Shown here piece after piece: positions 37,071-47,880 of a DNA stretch of 64,000 nt (positions are counted from its first letter, which is position 1; each line of letters starts with the position of its first letter). The stretch lies in the NCBI GenBank assembly GCA_024349245.1, contig JALDNG010000004.1, positions 2,162,001 to 2,226,000 on the forward strand, read 5' to 3'. The translations under genes were made by a program, and so were the position numbers. The notes beneath the pieces are model-generated. The model had not been told where the DNA came from. It saw nothing but the letters and a program-made list of their open reading frames with translations, and did not search any database. The DNA is from Neodontobutis hainanensis (taxonomy: Eukaryota; Chordata; Actinopteri; Gobiiformes; Odontobutidae).

Positions 37071-39055
37071 GTCGAAATGGGTCAAATGATGGTTTTGCAT
37101 CCTGTCCCTACAGCCGGTCTTAGTCTTAGGTCTTACTTTGGTCTCAGTTGGTCTGCTCTGTAGCTGTAAGAACTGGAATTTATGGAAGCAGAAACTGGAA
37201 ATGATGGACGGATGACTTCTTTCTTTGGGGTTATCTGTGGGTAATAAGTATCTGTTCTCTTAAGATAGTCAATTCTGAAAAATGTTTGGTGATGATTTTC
37301 GACTACCCATGGTTTTTCAATCGTGTGCTCTTATTTGTTCAGCTGTAGCCTACAAATTGTTACACTGTGCACCTTTAAATTGACCTTTAAATCTAAAAGT
37401 TTCAACCTCTCGTGTTACCTTTACGCATATCAAGCCATAATACATATGCTTTTCATCAAAAGCATTTCTCTCAACATGTGTTTACCTGTAACGGATTAAA
37501 TTTCAAAAACACAAGAGTCTTGAGACATGAGGCAACAAGTAAAAAATTATTTGCAGATGTGTCTTGTATATACTCCTGAGATTTTTATCCAAGTCTTTCT
37601 TTGATATCGACAAAAGGAAACATTTACCGCTCTGTGCTTGGTCCAGTCGTTTCTCATACTTCTGCAGCTGCATATGTAAGGAAAGTGCTGAATGACTGAT
37701 CCATCCTGTCTATCTGGCAAAAGATCTATTAGTTCAGCTGCAAGGTGGACTCGGATTAATGACACGCTGGGTCTCTCCACCTTTGTGCCTTTGGACATAT
37801 GCAACGGAACATCTGGACCAAAAGCTTTACTAGGTCTAGGACGACATCTGACCTTTACGTCGACAGGAAGGATGTATACGAGAAGACATTTATTGTGGCT
37901 TTGAGATGAAAACAGGAAAAGACAAGGGCTTGTGTGCATTGAGGATAAACTATATCAGCTCCCGCACACATGGTTGTCAATGTTGTCCATCGTTCAGCGT
38001 AAACTCTGGACAACATGTGCACTGGTCACATAGTGCCAAGGATACTTAAGAGTAAAACAACATTAAAGACAAGAGGCTGGGCTTCTGAATATTATAAGCT
38101 CCTGCAGTAGTTCCTATAAGCCATAGAATAAAAACTGTATTAAACCGATGCTGAATTTGAAAGCTGGCATAGACAAAGGAATTGAAAAAATGGAAGTACA
38201 ATAGATATTCATGACATGTAGCACTGTGTAATGTATTGACCTTTATAACCACACTTAAAGACAGTAAGGGTTTGAGCATCCTAAAACATGGTACTGTTAC
38301 TTAAAAGTCCTGGACAAAGGACTTAGAGGTTTGACGAGCCAGATGTTACATCCAAAAAACATTTATCTCCCAAAGCACCCATGCGTGTATAAAAAATGTT
38401 AACTCGACCATTTGCAATTGTGGAGGGGACAGCAAACAGGAAATAAGGTGGACCTAAGATTTAAGTAAAATTATTATTGGTCATTGGCTTTATTTCTTCT
38501 AAATTTTCATTGGCAGCTTTGATCTTTATTGTCCTTTCATATTGTTGGGCTAAAACCATTGTACTATAATTTTTTGCCCTCACAAAGTCTTGACATTTGA
38601 TATATTAAAGTAAACATATTGTTTTTTAACAGTGCCAGTGACTTAAGACTGTGCAGTTGTTGAGGCAGCAATGTATTGTATTGTATTTTTGTATTACTTT
38701 TTTAACTTTAATTAAAGTTTAAACTCATAAAATGTTGGGAAGTCTTTTATTATTCTGCTATGTTTAAGAAATTAATAACAGGCATCCTCAGTCATGTTGA
38801 AATATTTTAAATTCATAGCTAAATTCTTGCTTCACCCCTATTGTCAGCAAAAATGTGAAGAGTTTGCTTTTATTCTTTTTTGTTACTTTGGCATTTATTA
38901 TTGTTTCTTCATTTTCCTTTCAACTGTGTTTGAGATATATTTTCAGTAGTTAACTTGCAGTAGGGTTGAATTTACATTAAACTGCATATTTCAATTTGGT
39001 TTTATTGTTTTCAGTCTCATTAAAACATTCAGGAAAGTAATTGACTAAACATTTA
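37071..39055. other. Gene-free stretch
   Basis: Mostly AT-rich. Overlapping frames at 37547-37939 (minus, 130 codons) and 37692-37904 (plus) cover a moderately GC-rich patch without recognisable domains. 37350-37380 ('gttacactgtgcaccttta') resembles a common fish element end. Confidence 0.4.
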
Positions 39056-39240
39056 GCATTTATCCAGAGCAACTTACATGAAGCTTCCATTCACCAGTGT
39101 TACAGCTGGAACACCACTGGGGGGTTAAGTGTCTTGCCCAAGGACACAACGACAGTATGAACTGTGGGGAGAGCGGGAATCCAATCGGCCAACTTCCGGT
39201 TGAAGGACGACCACTCTACCACTGAGCCACTGCGCCCCAA
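39056..39240 (-). repeat. tRNA-derived SINE
   Basis: Minus-strand head 'ggggcgcagtggctcagtgg' with an A box (TGGCTCAGTGG), then 'tagagtggtcgtccttcaac', a degraded B box ('gattggattcccgctctcc'), 'cagttcatactgtcgttgtg' and 'tccttgggcaagacacttaa'. It aligns with 17226-17390 and 44756-44975. Transcribed by RNA polymerase III when active; tRNA source not assigned. Confidence 0.85.
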
Positions 39241-39998
39241 CAAAAGACTAATGTTGATATGGCTCTAAGTTTGAGACATATATTAAGTAAGTAACAATGT
39301 GGAACAGTAAAATAGTTCTTCTTCTCACTTTCTATTTTTAACATTAATATCAAGTAATTAGTTTTAGCCACAAGAGCAATGAGCGGAGCAGCATTAGCCA
39401 CGTCCCAGGTTCAATACTAGGTCATGTTTTTTCCACAATGAGTCAGTCGATACGATCTGATACAAGTTCAGATGTGTGTCAGGCTCGAGCTATAGATCTA
39501 TAAATGTGTCAGTGGAGTAGAACCATCATGTTTTTTTTTTCTTTTTTTTCACATGGTATGTTTCAGCTGAAATACTTTTAAAGCAGCACGCATTTCTTCA
39601 GTTATAATCTGCTGCATGCTTCCTTTTTCCAACATGTCCTTGTGACTCTACATGACGCTGTAAATAGCACTGAAGCCATGACTTGTTCCCCGGTGGAGTT
39701 GAAAGGTATGTGCTAATCCTCCTGACCTTCGCGGGGCAGCAAAAGGACATAAACAGAGTCGTTGAAGGGGTTAGGGTGCCAAACTGATCTGGCACGAGTT
39801 CAGAGGGCTTCAATCTCTGCTACAAAGCGCGCCAACGGAAACCAATTTAGCCCACCCAAGGTCACGGCTCCTGGGCAGCTGGAGCGGAGACAGCCTGCTC
39901 CTGGCATGAAATCTCCACTAATACCCCTCTCTACACAATAGACCAACCATCATGTTTCTCCTTGTTGTGTTGAATCCTTCATGTTACTGATTCCGAAT
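39241..39998. other. Gene-free stretch with GC-richer island
   Basis: 39241-39590 is AT-rich with T-runs. 39600-39905 is a GC-richer, non-repetitive island ('accttcgcggggcagcaaaa', 'cacccaaggtcacggctcct') and may be conserved. It adjoins the candidate terminal exon just to its right. Confidence 0.35.
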
Positions 39999-40232
39999 CT
40001 ACTGCAGCTTCTCATTAAAGGTTAAAGGTTTTTCCCTTTGCTTGGGCTTGCGTAATGGGCTGTAGCGCTCCCGGTCGGTGAGGTCTTTGATGTCCACTGG
40101 CTCATGAGCAATGATGTGAGATGCAGGGTGAAGTAAATTTTTCCCACACACACTGACCACAGCAAACACAGGAGGATTAGCAGACAGCAGGGTGGCACCA
40201 AAACCAAGGGCTGTTAATGCACCGCTTCCCTC
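39999..40232 (-). CDS. Unidentified open frame, possible terminal coding exon
   Basis: A frame of 77 codons ends in TAG at 39999-40001 (minus strand) and is open back to a TGA at 40233-40235. It reads as a hydrophobic part ('LGFGATLLSANPPVFAVVSV') followed by a basic, proline-containing tail ('RYSPLRKPKQREKPLTF'), and its third codon positions look less random than the surroundings. A possible splice acceptor is 'gcattaacag' at about 40210-40219, weak in pyrimidines. There is no start codon in a useful position, so if real it is a last exon. I do not recognise the protein. A second frame (40022-40207) overlaps it, which argues that simple GC content may explain the openness. Low confidence. 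Confidence 0.22.
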   Translation of the reverse strand, partial: EGSGALTALGFGATLLSANPPVFAVVSVCGKNLLHPASHIIAHEPVDIKDLTDRERYSPLRKPKQREKPLTFNEKLQ

Positions 40233-41463
40233 TCAGACCAGTCGACCGAAAACAGGGCATGTTTATTACACTCCATAAACTGGAGTGTCTCATGATTTCT
40301 GGTCTTTCAAAGCCAGAAACAGAGCTAGAGTGGCAAAGGTCGTAAAAGCTTGTCAATACCAGCTTGTCAAATGTGATAAAGATAATAATTGTATTGGTTG
40401 ATTATGATTATAGAGAGAGTTAAATTAAATATTAGAAAGAGAAGCAGAAAAAAGTCAGTTGAAAATAGTAAAGTTATTTTAATTAAGTAATTTTTTGGCA
40501 ACATCTAGAGTTGAAAATCCACACTCTCTGAAGAAACCTGCTGTTGCTGATAGTTTTTTTTTTTAGTTAAAAATAACTCTATTTCAGTAATTCATGAGAG
40601 AGTGTGAGCTCTAAAAAAACAAGAGTGTGCTTCTTCTACAGTAGGGCTCAGTTTGTAAGCTCTGAGCAGCTGTAGAAAAAGGAAGTGATAGAACTAAAAG
40701 GCTTCCTTCATCTTGATTTTCTGGAACTTTATTAAAATTTTTTCCAAGACAGACAAGAGCAAAGACTTTCTGTTGATGGGCGTGAAGTATGTCACCACAT
40801 TGATTGACAAATATGTTAAAAAAAAATGCAATTAAGTAATGCAATAAAATAAAAACAATTGCAATAAATAGATCTGAATAATTATATCCCTCTATTTTTA
40901 TTTAATTTTTTTTTTTTTCCTTCCTGTTATTCTCTTTAGCCTACCCTATTGAAACACTTTGCCTTCTGTACAGTACTGGAGTGTAAAGCTAAAGTCTCTG
41001 GGTGATATTTGATTTCATCAAGTGTTAAAATGTTTAGTTCAGATTGATGAGAGAGACAATGTAGACACCGTACAATTTAGAATGATTGGTCAGGTTTTAA
41101 TTCTTACAAAAGAGACATGCTGATGTAGGCAATGGTACAGGATAATGTTTGCTTGCAAAGATTAACAATACATGAGATTTTTTGTCTTGCCGTACATAGA
41201 GTGTTAGGTGGCGTTTGTTCACGCCTCCCCATGACAAGTTCACCAGGTGCAGGTTGTAGGAGTTACGTCAATGTCAATGTGTGGATTAGAGAGACATGAC
41301 ATGAGCAGAACTAAGAGCAACTAGTACTTAATAACAATAAGAAATATTTCCCATAACACCAAGAAACAGCTTCAGTAACCTTTTTAGACTGAATGAATAT
41401 TAATAATAATCATTGATTGTCTTTATAATATGATTTCAGGACCTCTTCAAGGTGGCACTGTTG
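40233..41463. other. Unique AT-rich DNA
   Basis: Low-complexity T- and A-runs at 40480-40600 and 40820-40925. No recognisable feature. Confidence 0.45.
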
Positions 41464-41780
41464 CTATGGTGCTGGGAATCTCAAGTAATTATGCTTAGAT
41501 GCTCTTACTGTCTGTAAAATGAATTTTGCAACTGATTTGTGGAGAATCAAACGTTTTGTCGTGGTAATTTGTGTTGGTAAAATACACTGAGCGGAGCCCG
41601 GATCAGAGCAATGGTGATTGTTGTGCTTTTTCTCATTGAGGACGATGATAAACTCATCTCCTGAGAAGATGCACATATCTGATATGCAGTACGCAAATGC
41701 GACTACAGTCCACTGTTTCTGCTGCAGCACCCCCCACACCAGCGCTGTGGCAAGTATGAGATACTGACAAAAAACTAAAA
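41464..41780 (-). CDS. Unidentified open frame, possible coding exon
   Basis: On the minus strand the frame after 'gttttttgtcag' (a plausible splice acceptor near 41764) is open for about 100 codons to a TAG at 41464. Its first part reads 'YLILATALVWGVLQQKQW' then 'TVVAFAYCISDMCIFSGDEF', a pattern that could be a membrane segment, and it uses CTG, GTG and CAG codons more than chance AT-rich sequence would. A GTAAGA donor candidate is at about 41503-41508. It lies about 1.2 kb upstream, on the same strand, of the open frame at 39999-40232, so the two might belong to one gene, but phase could not be tested. No family recognised. Confidence 0.22.
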
Positions 41781-43774
41781 AAGTTATTACGTGAGCTGCA
41801 TCTGTGCCTTTTCCACCTCAGGCATAGCAGGAAGTTTGTTTGGTAGAAATTCAATATGATTTTCAGGATTTTATAAGAAGACCTGTGCACCATTATTGTT
41901 TAATTATGAAGCTGCGGTGTTAATGTGCTTTTCATTCAAGTAGGTCTGGGTTTTATTTACTGGAAGGCTACATGCTTTGCAAATGTGAGGAAAGCGCTTC
42001 TGTCCTGGTTGTGACTGTTAAAACGAACATAGGCACAAACATGCATCTTTGCTCGGTCTCTCAGCGGTGGCTCCCAGACTTCAGTGCTGACGTCTGGCTC
42101 TCCTTAAACACCGGCGTTAAAGTGAGTGGTTGTGGTGATGGATGCGTGGTTTGTTTCTGGCCACAGTCCATGTCTTTACCAGGGGAGTCGACGTTGACCC
42201 AGGATGAGAAATTATATCATATATATTATAACAATTCTTTTTTAGGACTCAGCTGAATGACATTAGATTAAGCTAAGACATTAAGCTCAGTGCTTATGCC
42301 TCTGTTGTTGAGTGATTACAGCAGCTAGACATATTTCAGCTAAATTAATGATTGATTATTAATAATATTAATAGCAAGCCCCCCCTGCTCTTTTTTCAAC
42401 ACCTCCTCCTCAAAATACGTTTCCGTGGCTATGCATGTAAAAGTTTGACTGTGCACTGATATTAGCAATAAATGTTTGCCCTCCCTAAAGCAAATCTCAA
42501 AGTCAGCCTATGTGTAGGACTTCTTCTTGAAATCAAGCACATATTAGTTTTTTAATTTTTCTGTTGTAACCTAGTCAAGACAACAACTTTACCAAAGTTA
42601 TGATTGGATAACTTCTGTCTTCATATGTAACCAATATTTTTTGTAGCTCTACCCTTGGCTTTAACTTGAGTCCCCAAAGCGTTGGTCCTGCATTATTCTT
42701 GTAACACTATAGAACCAGCAAGACCTGGTCCAGGTTAATGTGGTCTTGAGTGGCCAGATTTAACAGTGCAACATGAATGTGGTTTTATTATTCCTATTGT
42801 ATTTCTTCTTTCCATGTGCCCAATTAATAATGTAATAAAAGACTGTCTGTAATAGAAAAGGCTGTGTGGATGAAAATCATTTTTACTGTCACTGACTTTT
42901 TAGAATCATATCTGCACCAAGAGAAAGGTGCATGAATACAAAGCTGTGTGCTTTTGGTGATGCTTTCGAAGTGTACGAGAAAAAAAATCGAAATGAATCT
43001 GCAGCGACTAATAGGAGACAGACTGTTTTCCATTGCAGATTTATTAACTGACTGGACTGTTTAGTGAATCACCAAGTTTTTGGAAAGACTAGGGTCATAT
43101 TAAATGTATAATTAATTTGGGGAAAGGTTGTTTCATTTGATTCAGTGCATCCCTTGAGACAGACTAGTGTCTGCTCATGAGCTGAGTAATGGACCTAAGT
43201 TGTGTGGGGCTGGATATGTGCTTCAGTAAATCAGGGGAAAAACAATGATTATAAAAAAAACTCATATAATTTTGGAATAGGAAAAACAACAGTCATAACA
43301 TAGTTCATAAAATGCACTTATATAAAAACCCCAAACCAGACAGGACACAAAAAGCCAACAATCTAATTTTGTTTATAACCAAGTCAACTATTCTTCCAAA
43401 CCAAACACGGGAAACTATCTAGAAGCGATACATGCAGGGCAAAGTTATAAAACACTGTCTTCTTGCTGAGCACAAAGCCAGGCATGAGCCCAGTCCAAGA
43501 TTTTCTTTTTTCAAGTTATGACTAAGTTGTTTGGTAAGATTTAATCAGAAGGTGGTTTTAAGCATCTTAAAGCAATAACAGCATGATGTCCTAATTACCT
43601 TTTGAAGGAACATGTTTAACCCCTGGGCACATCTGTTAGAAGCAATGGGATGGAAATGTATGCAAATAAATTTAACAGTAAGCTTTTTTTCCTCTTCTTT
43701 ATGAGGAAGTTGATGCTGGAGAATGGCAGCACGTACACACATACTGGCTCTAAGCTCCCTGACGGTGTATAATG
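41781..43774. other. Gene-free stretch
   Basis: A moderately GC-rich patch at 41980-42200 holds the frame 41972-42256 (plus, 94 codons) without known features. The rest is AT-rich unique DNA. Confidence 0.4.
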
Positions 43775-43975
43775 TACTGTATGTTTTGGTTGTGTGTGTG
43801 TTATATTTTTATAGTACCTTTATTTTATAGTACTTTTTTATCGCTCTTTCTAAATTTGTAATTGACTATTTTATGGTGAATGATTGTTTGTGAAATGATG
43901 ATGATTATTATTATCATCAATACACCAATTTCCATGCTGTGCTTAATGACAATAAAGCTTCTATTCTATTCTAGT
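43775..43975 (+). repeat. LINE 3'-end remnant with (TTCTA)n tail
   Basis: T-rich text ends in 'tgcttaatgacaataaagct' and then 'tctattctattctag'. A polyadenylation-like AATAAA followed at once by TATTC/TTCTA repeats is the usual 3' end of several fish LINEs. 5'-truncated, no reverse transcriptase visible. Confidence 0.5.
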
Positions 43976-44755
43976 CCTTGGGTCTAATCAGCAACAGCAC
44001 ACATGAGCCTCCAGAACATTACATACAATAAATCAATACGTTTTGCCAAGGTACAATGCAATATTATTTGTACATTTCACAGTTTACGCTTTGGTCGAGG
44101 TGCTAAGACGCATTCTAACTATTTTATTTTAAATAAATATTCCAAGTGATTGTGATGAGGTTGAGTTGAAAAATAAATTAAAAAAAGATGGAATTTTACT
44201 GTTTAACTAATTTGTAGCTCCGGTTAGACAACAATATAACAAAACTAATGTAACAATTCAGCTACATACATTAACCTTGGCCTGATTTCTCAAATTTTGG
44301 TCTTTCTGATTCCCACAATGCATTCACTTAGAAACTTGCCTCACAACAGTAGTAGACACGTTTTTCTTAAAACATCTTTAAGTCTAGCAATAGATCAGTT
44401 TTACCATCATACCACTAGTTATATAACAGTTATAGATTATATTATTTGCATATTGTGCAGTTACAGACACTGGCAATGCCTAGAAGTCAAAATAGATCAG
44501 ACAGATTATGTACCAACAGGCAGATTGTGCCTGATCACAGTAAAATGGCTTTTCTTTACTACTTCCAACTCAAATGTCACGATATACCAGAGGTAGAAAT
44601 GGAGAAATGGCATGTTTTCCATTAAAGCTGTGGGCTAATATCTTTATTGCTTATTTTACAAGAGTATACTTCACTATATCTGCTCACCTGCCAATCAAAA
44701 CTCATTCTAAGTATTCACAGATCAGTGCACACAGATGACCAGATAGGGTGTGTTT
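43976..44755. other. Unique AT-rich DNA, nothing recognised
   Basis: The 99-codon frame at 44297-44596 is AT-rich and without features. Confidence 0.45.
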
Positions 44756-44975
44756 TTTTTTTTTTATATATATTTATATAGTGCTTTTCCACCTAGTAGG
44801 TGCTCAAAGCAGTGTTACAGCTGGAACACTACCAGGGGCAAGGTAGGTTAAGTCTTGCCCAAGGACACAACAACAGTATGAACTGTGGGGAGAGCGGGAT
44901 GTTTCGAACGGGGATTGAACCACCCACCCGCCGGTCGAAGGACGGCCACTCTACCCACTGAGCTTCCGCGTTGTT
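44756..44975 (-). repeat. tRNA-derived SINE, longest copy
   Basis: On the minus strand the degraded head ('cgcggaagctcagtgggtag') is followed by a clear B box within 'gggtggttcaatccccgttc', then 'cagttcatactgttgttgtg', 'ccttgggcaagacttaacct' and the tail 'gctttgagcacctactaggt' plus 'aaaagcactatataaatata'. It preserves the B box lost from 17226-17390 and the tail missing from 39056-39240, so the three copies together define the family's extent (about 220 bp). Confidence 0.85.
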
Positions 44976-45260
44976 TTGCAATCTGAATTTCTATTTCATA
45001 TTTATAATACAAGTATGAATAAAAAGGTAAACACTAAAGTTACAGTTAACCAGGTCATACACACAATATAATGCATTGTGATGGTCACTTTAATAAACCA
45101 TATAGACACCAACTTCCTGTGTCCTTTCTGTGTGCTCCATCTGCTGCTCTGAAGGAAAAAGTGACATATTGCAAACTTTCATTACACTTTATTTGTAATG
45201 TATAGACTTTGTACCACTTTGTGCCATAAATGTTGTTTGTGAATCCACAGGATTATACAG

Positions 45261-45281
45261 TATATATATATATATATATAA
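45261..45281. repeat. (TA)n microsatellite
   Basis: Ten uninterrupted TA units. Confidence 0.9.
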
Positions 45282-45844
45282 GTGGCCAAGTTAAAATCAA
45301 AAATCTGTTAGTAAAGGGTTTTATGTATTTATTTTCATAATAAGCATATTTAAGGTGGGCATGTAACATACAGATGATATTAGGACATTTTAAAGATTAG
45401 GACATTTAAAATATGTTCTTTGGTAGTATATGGTACAGCAGTTGTTGCAGGTGTAAAAAGGCTATCTGCCTGTTTTGAAAAATAATGTTGTTAATGTCCA
45501 AATGTGATGAAAGTTATAGAATATGCCAAAAAACACAGATTGAATGACGCACAGCCTGTCAGCTGGTATCATTTTCTTTTAACTTGAAATTAAAATGTTT
45601 AACTTGCACCACATGGATCCTCAGTACAATGCGAGACTTAAATTAGGAGCTGCATGTTCGGCACTGCAATCCTCTCAACTGGAAAAAGGACATAAACTGG
45701 AGCTCACAGGGAGGTCAAGCTTTATGCTTTTTCTTGTTCCAAGGCTAACTTCCACACACAAACAAGCGCTTTTTCACAGTTTTGCCTTTAACAACATTTT
45801 TCTCTTTGATTTGATTCAGGGTCAGATCCCCTGTTGCTATTAAG

Positions 45845-46160
45845 ACCCTATAAAGCAGTTCACCGTTGCCAGTTTGGCACGCGATATCCCCCTGAAACCT
45901 CAGATGCAGGGATGCTTCCTTGTGAAAGACCTGATTATGCAAACCAGGCTGTTTACCTTGGATTACAATCAATATGTAGGTGCCCTGAGAGATTTGTATT
46001 AAAGCGAGAGACAGCAGGCGGCTCTGCCCTGTGAAGTGGGCAACGGCTGTGCGGAGCAGCGAGCAGGACTGTGAGTGCCAGATAAAAGATGAATTATAGA
46101 TATGCCGCCCCAGGGCTAAACGCAGAGGTGGGTGAGGTGTGGAACGGGGGGTTGGGGATG
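45845..46160. promoter_or_regulatory. Candidate conserved non-coding element
   Basis: High-complexity island without repeats. Contains an octamer-like 'gattatgcaaacc' (POU-type), 'cttggattacaatcaatatg' (homeodomain-type cores) and 'aaagcgagagacagcaggcg'. A 163-codon minus-strand frame crosses it, but a 66-codon plus-strand frame does too, so openness reflects composition. Enhancer role is inference. Confidence 0.3.
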
Positions 46161-46779
46161 CCACGTCTTGAGTGATGATTCTCTGCTGGAAAAGGTAAAA
46201 AGGGTATGCAACACGTGAAGAAAGCAGATCAATCACATAGGATGCATTTTTTTGGTAAGCAGCTCACTTATCACACTGAGAATTATGAAAAAGAAATGGG
46301 TCCAGAGATTGTTAAAGATGTGTCAGGGACAAGGATTTTTCTCCGGTTGAACAGAATTACAATTTGGAGCTGCTCTAACTTCAAACACGTCCCAATACCG
46401 CGGAGAGTGACAGGCGTGTAATTTCAACACAGTGTTAGATGTGCAGCCTCCAACTCTGATGCTGCAGCTGTGAAAAAAGTTCCTAAATGTACACCAGCTA
46501 TTACAATGACAAGAGTTTCTACAACCAAAACATGGGACGTGTAGCGAGAATTCCCACTAGATGCTAAAAGACAAAAAGCAAGGCAATGATTTACTATAAC
46601 CAGCCTCTGTATTCATTTTATCCACATGAGCTATTCTGTTTTATGTAATAAATTTGTATTTGATATGGAAAGGGAAAAATAGAAGTGCATTTATTATTTC
46701 ACAGTGAGTGGTGGTTCCTTTGAAAGTGTTATTAAATAGTAATGGTCAGTCTCCAACAGCTCAAAGTATATGACAGTGT

Positions 46780-47880
46780 CAGATAAAACCAAATAAAATG
46801 AATATAGCAAATGTGAGGACAGTTGTGGAGTGTGTGCCAGAGAATTAATTAACCTTCATGGCACTGTGCGCTAATTTATACACTAATTATAAATGAAGTT
46901 ATAGCAAAAAGTTAAATAAATTAAGTTAAGTTAAATTAAAATATAAGCAAATATTTAATTAATGCAAGCGTTAAAAGAGGAAGAGAAATTCCTGCGGTCT
47001 GTATGCAAATCACTGTCACCACATATTTGCATAAAATCTCTACTGAACCTCACCTACGAGTACATGTGTCCCCATTTTGAACAAACAAACTTGTTTTTGC
47101 TAAATTTATGCCTCATTGACTTTTTCCTAACTGTTATTTACAGGTTATAACAAGAATTACAGGGTCAAGTTGCTGACAGTTCATTTTTAGGAACAACCAA
47201 CTTTCGATGAGCTGAGCTGCTTTAGGCTTGGACCACTGGGAGTAGTCTAGGCCAGGTACTGAAATGGACCCAAAAATGAGTTTCAAATAATACTAAATAA
47301 TATAAACATAGCAAAAATGAGGACAGTTCAATTATATTAAGTTAAATTAAAATATAAGCCCTCGCTCAGAGCACTTGCAAATACTTAAGCACACAGGAGA
47401 CACGGTTAGAATCTCAGACGGGCTAGTTGCCCAATTTCTTCACTGTTTTCTGTCAACCAACTGTTTGCTGTCAATAAAGACAAAAAGGCCCAAAATAATA
47501 AGTGGAAATATAAGCAAATATTAAATGAATGCAAACATTACATTTGCATAAACATTTGAAAAGGCTTACTGGCTGACAGATGTAACGCACTTCTCTGTCA
47601 CCAGCTTAGAAGCCACGTAAACACAAGAGTATTTGAATTGAATTGCCAGACAAACAGAAAACATGACATGGTAAAGGCTACTCTACACCCTCAAAGTGTA
47701 AATTCATTAGCACAATTAAATGATAGTTAGCATCTCTAGCTACATAAACCAGAGCTCTGGCAAAGCAACCTCTGTGACCTTCTGTTAGACACAGTCTCTA
47801 CCTTTTAAGGAACTTAAAACCTTATTTTTTGATAAAGTGTGCTTTTGGCTTGGACCACTGGGAGCAGTATTGCTAAGACC
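46780..47880. repeat. Local duplications in AT-rich DNA
   Basis: Two sets of copies in direct orientation. First: 'atagcaaatgtgaggacagt' (46805) with 'aagttaaattaaaatataag' (46925), and again 'atagcaaaaatgaggacagt' (47309) with the same 20-base phrase (47339). Second: 'ggcttggaccactgggag' at 47225 and 47847. The pairs have different offsets (about 410-500 and 620 bp), so more than one event or a mosaic repeat is involved. No coding potential. Confidence 0.55.
47355..47495 (+). repeat. Possible tRNA-Leu-like SINE remnant
   Basis: A degraded tRNA-like head ('cgctcagagcacttgcaaat', 'ttaagcacacaggagacac') with a B-box-like GGTTAGAATC, followed by a tail 'caataaagacaaaaaggccc' of a form common in fish SINE/LINE ends. 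Not related to the three SINEs above. Weak evidence. Confidence 0.35.

Larger units (their letters stand above)
44976..46779. other. Gene-free stretch
   Basis: Contains a 21-bp (TA)n run at 45261-45281 and the GC-richer island 45845-46160 (listed). The longest frame, 45745-46236 on the minus strand (163 codons), runs across that island without domains. Confidence 0.4.

Noticed and set aside
37547..37939. 130-codon minus-strand frame as a gene
   Set aside because: No recognisable domain, a 70-codon plus-strand frame lies inside it, and no splice or promoter context was seen.
45745..46236. 163-codon minus-strand frame
   Set aside because: No domain or codon signal; a plus-strand frame overlaps it and the sequence looks like a non-coding island.
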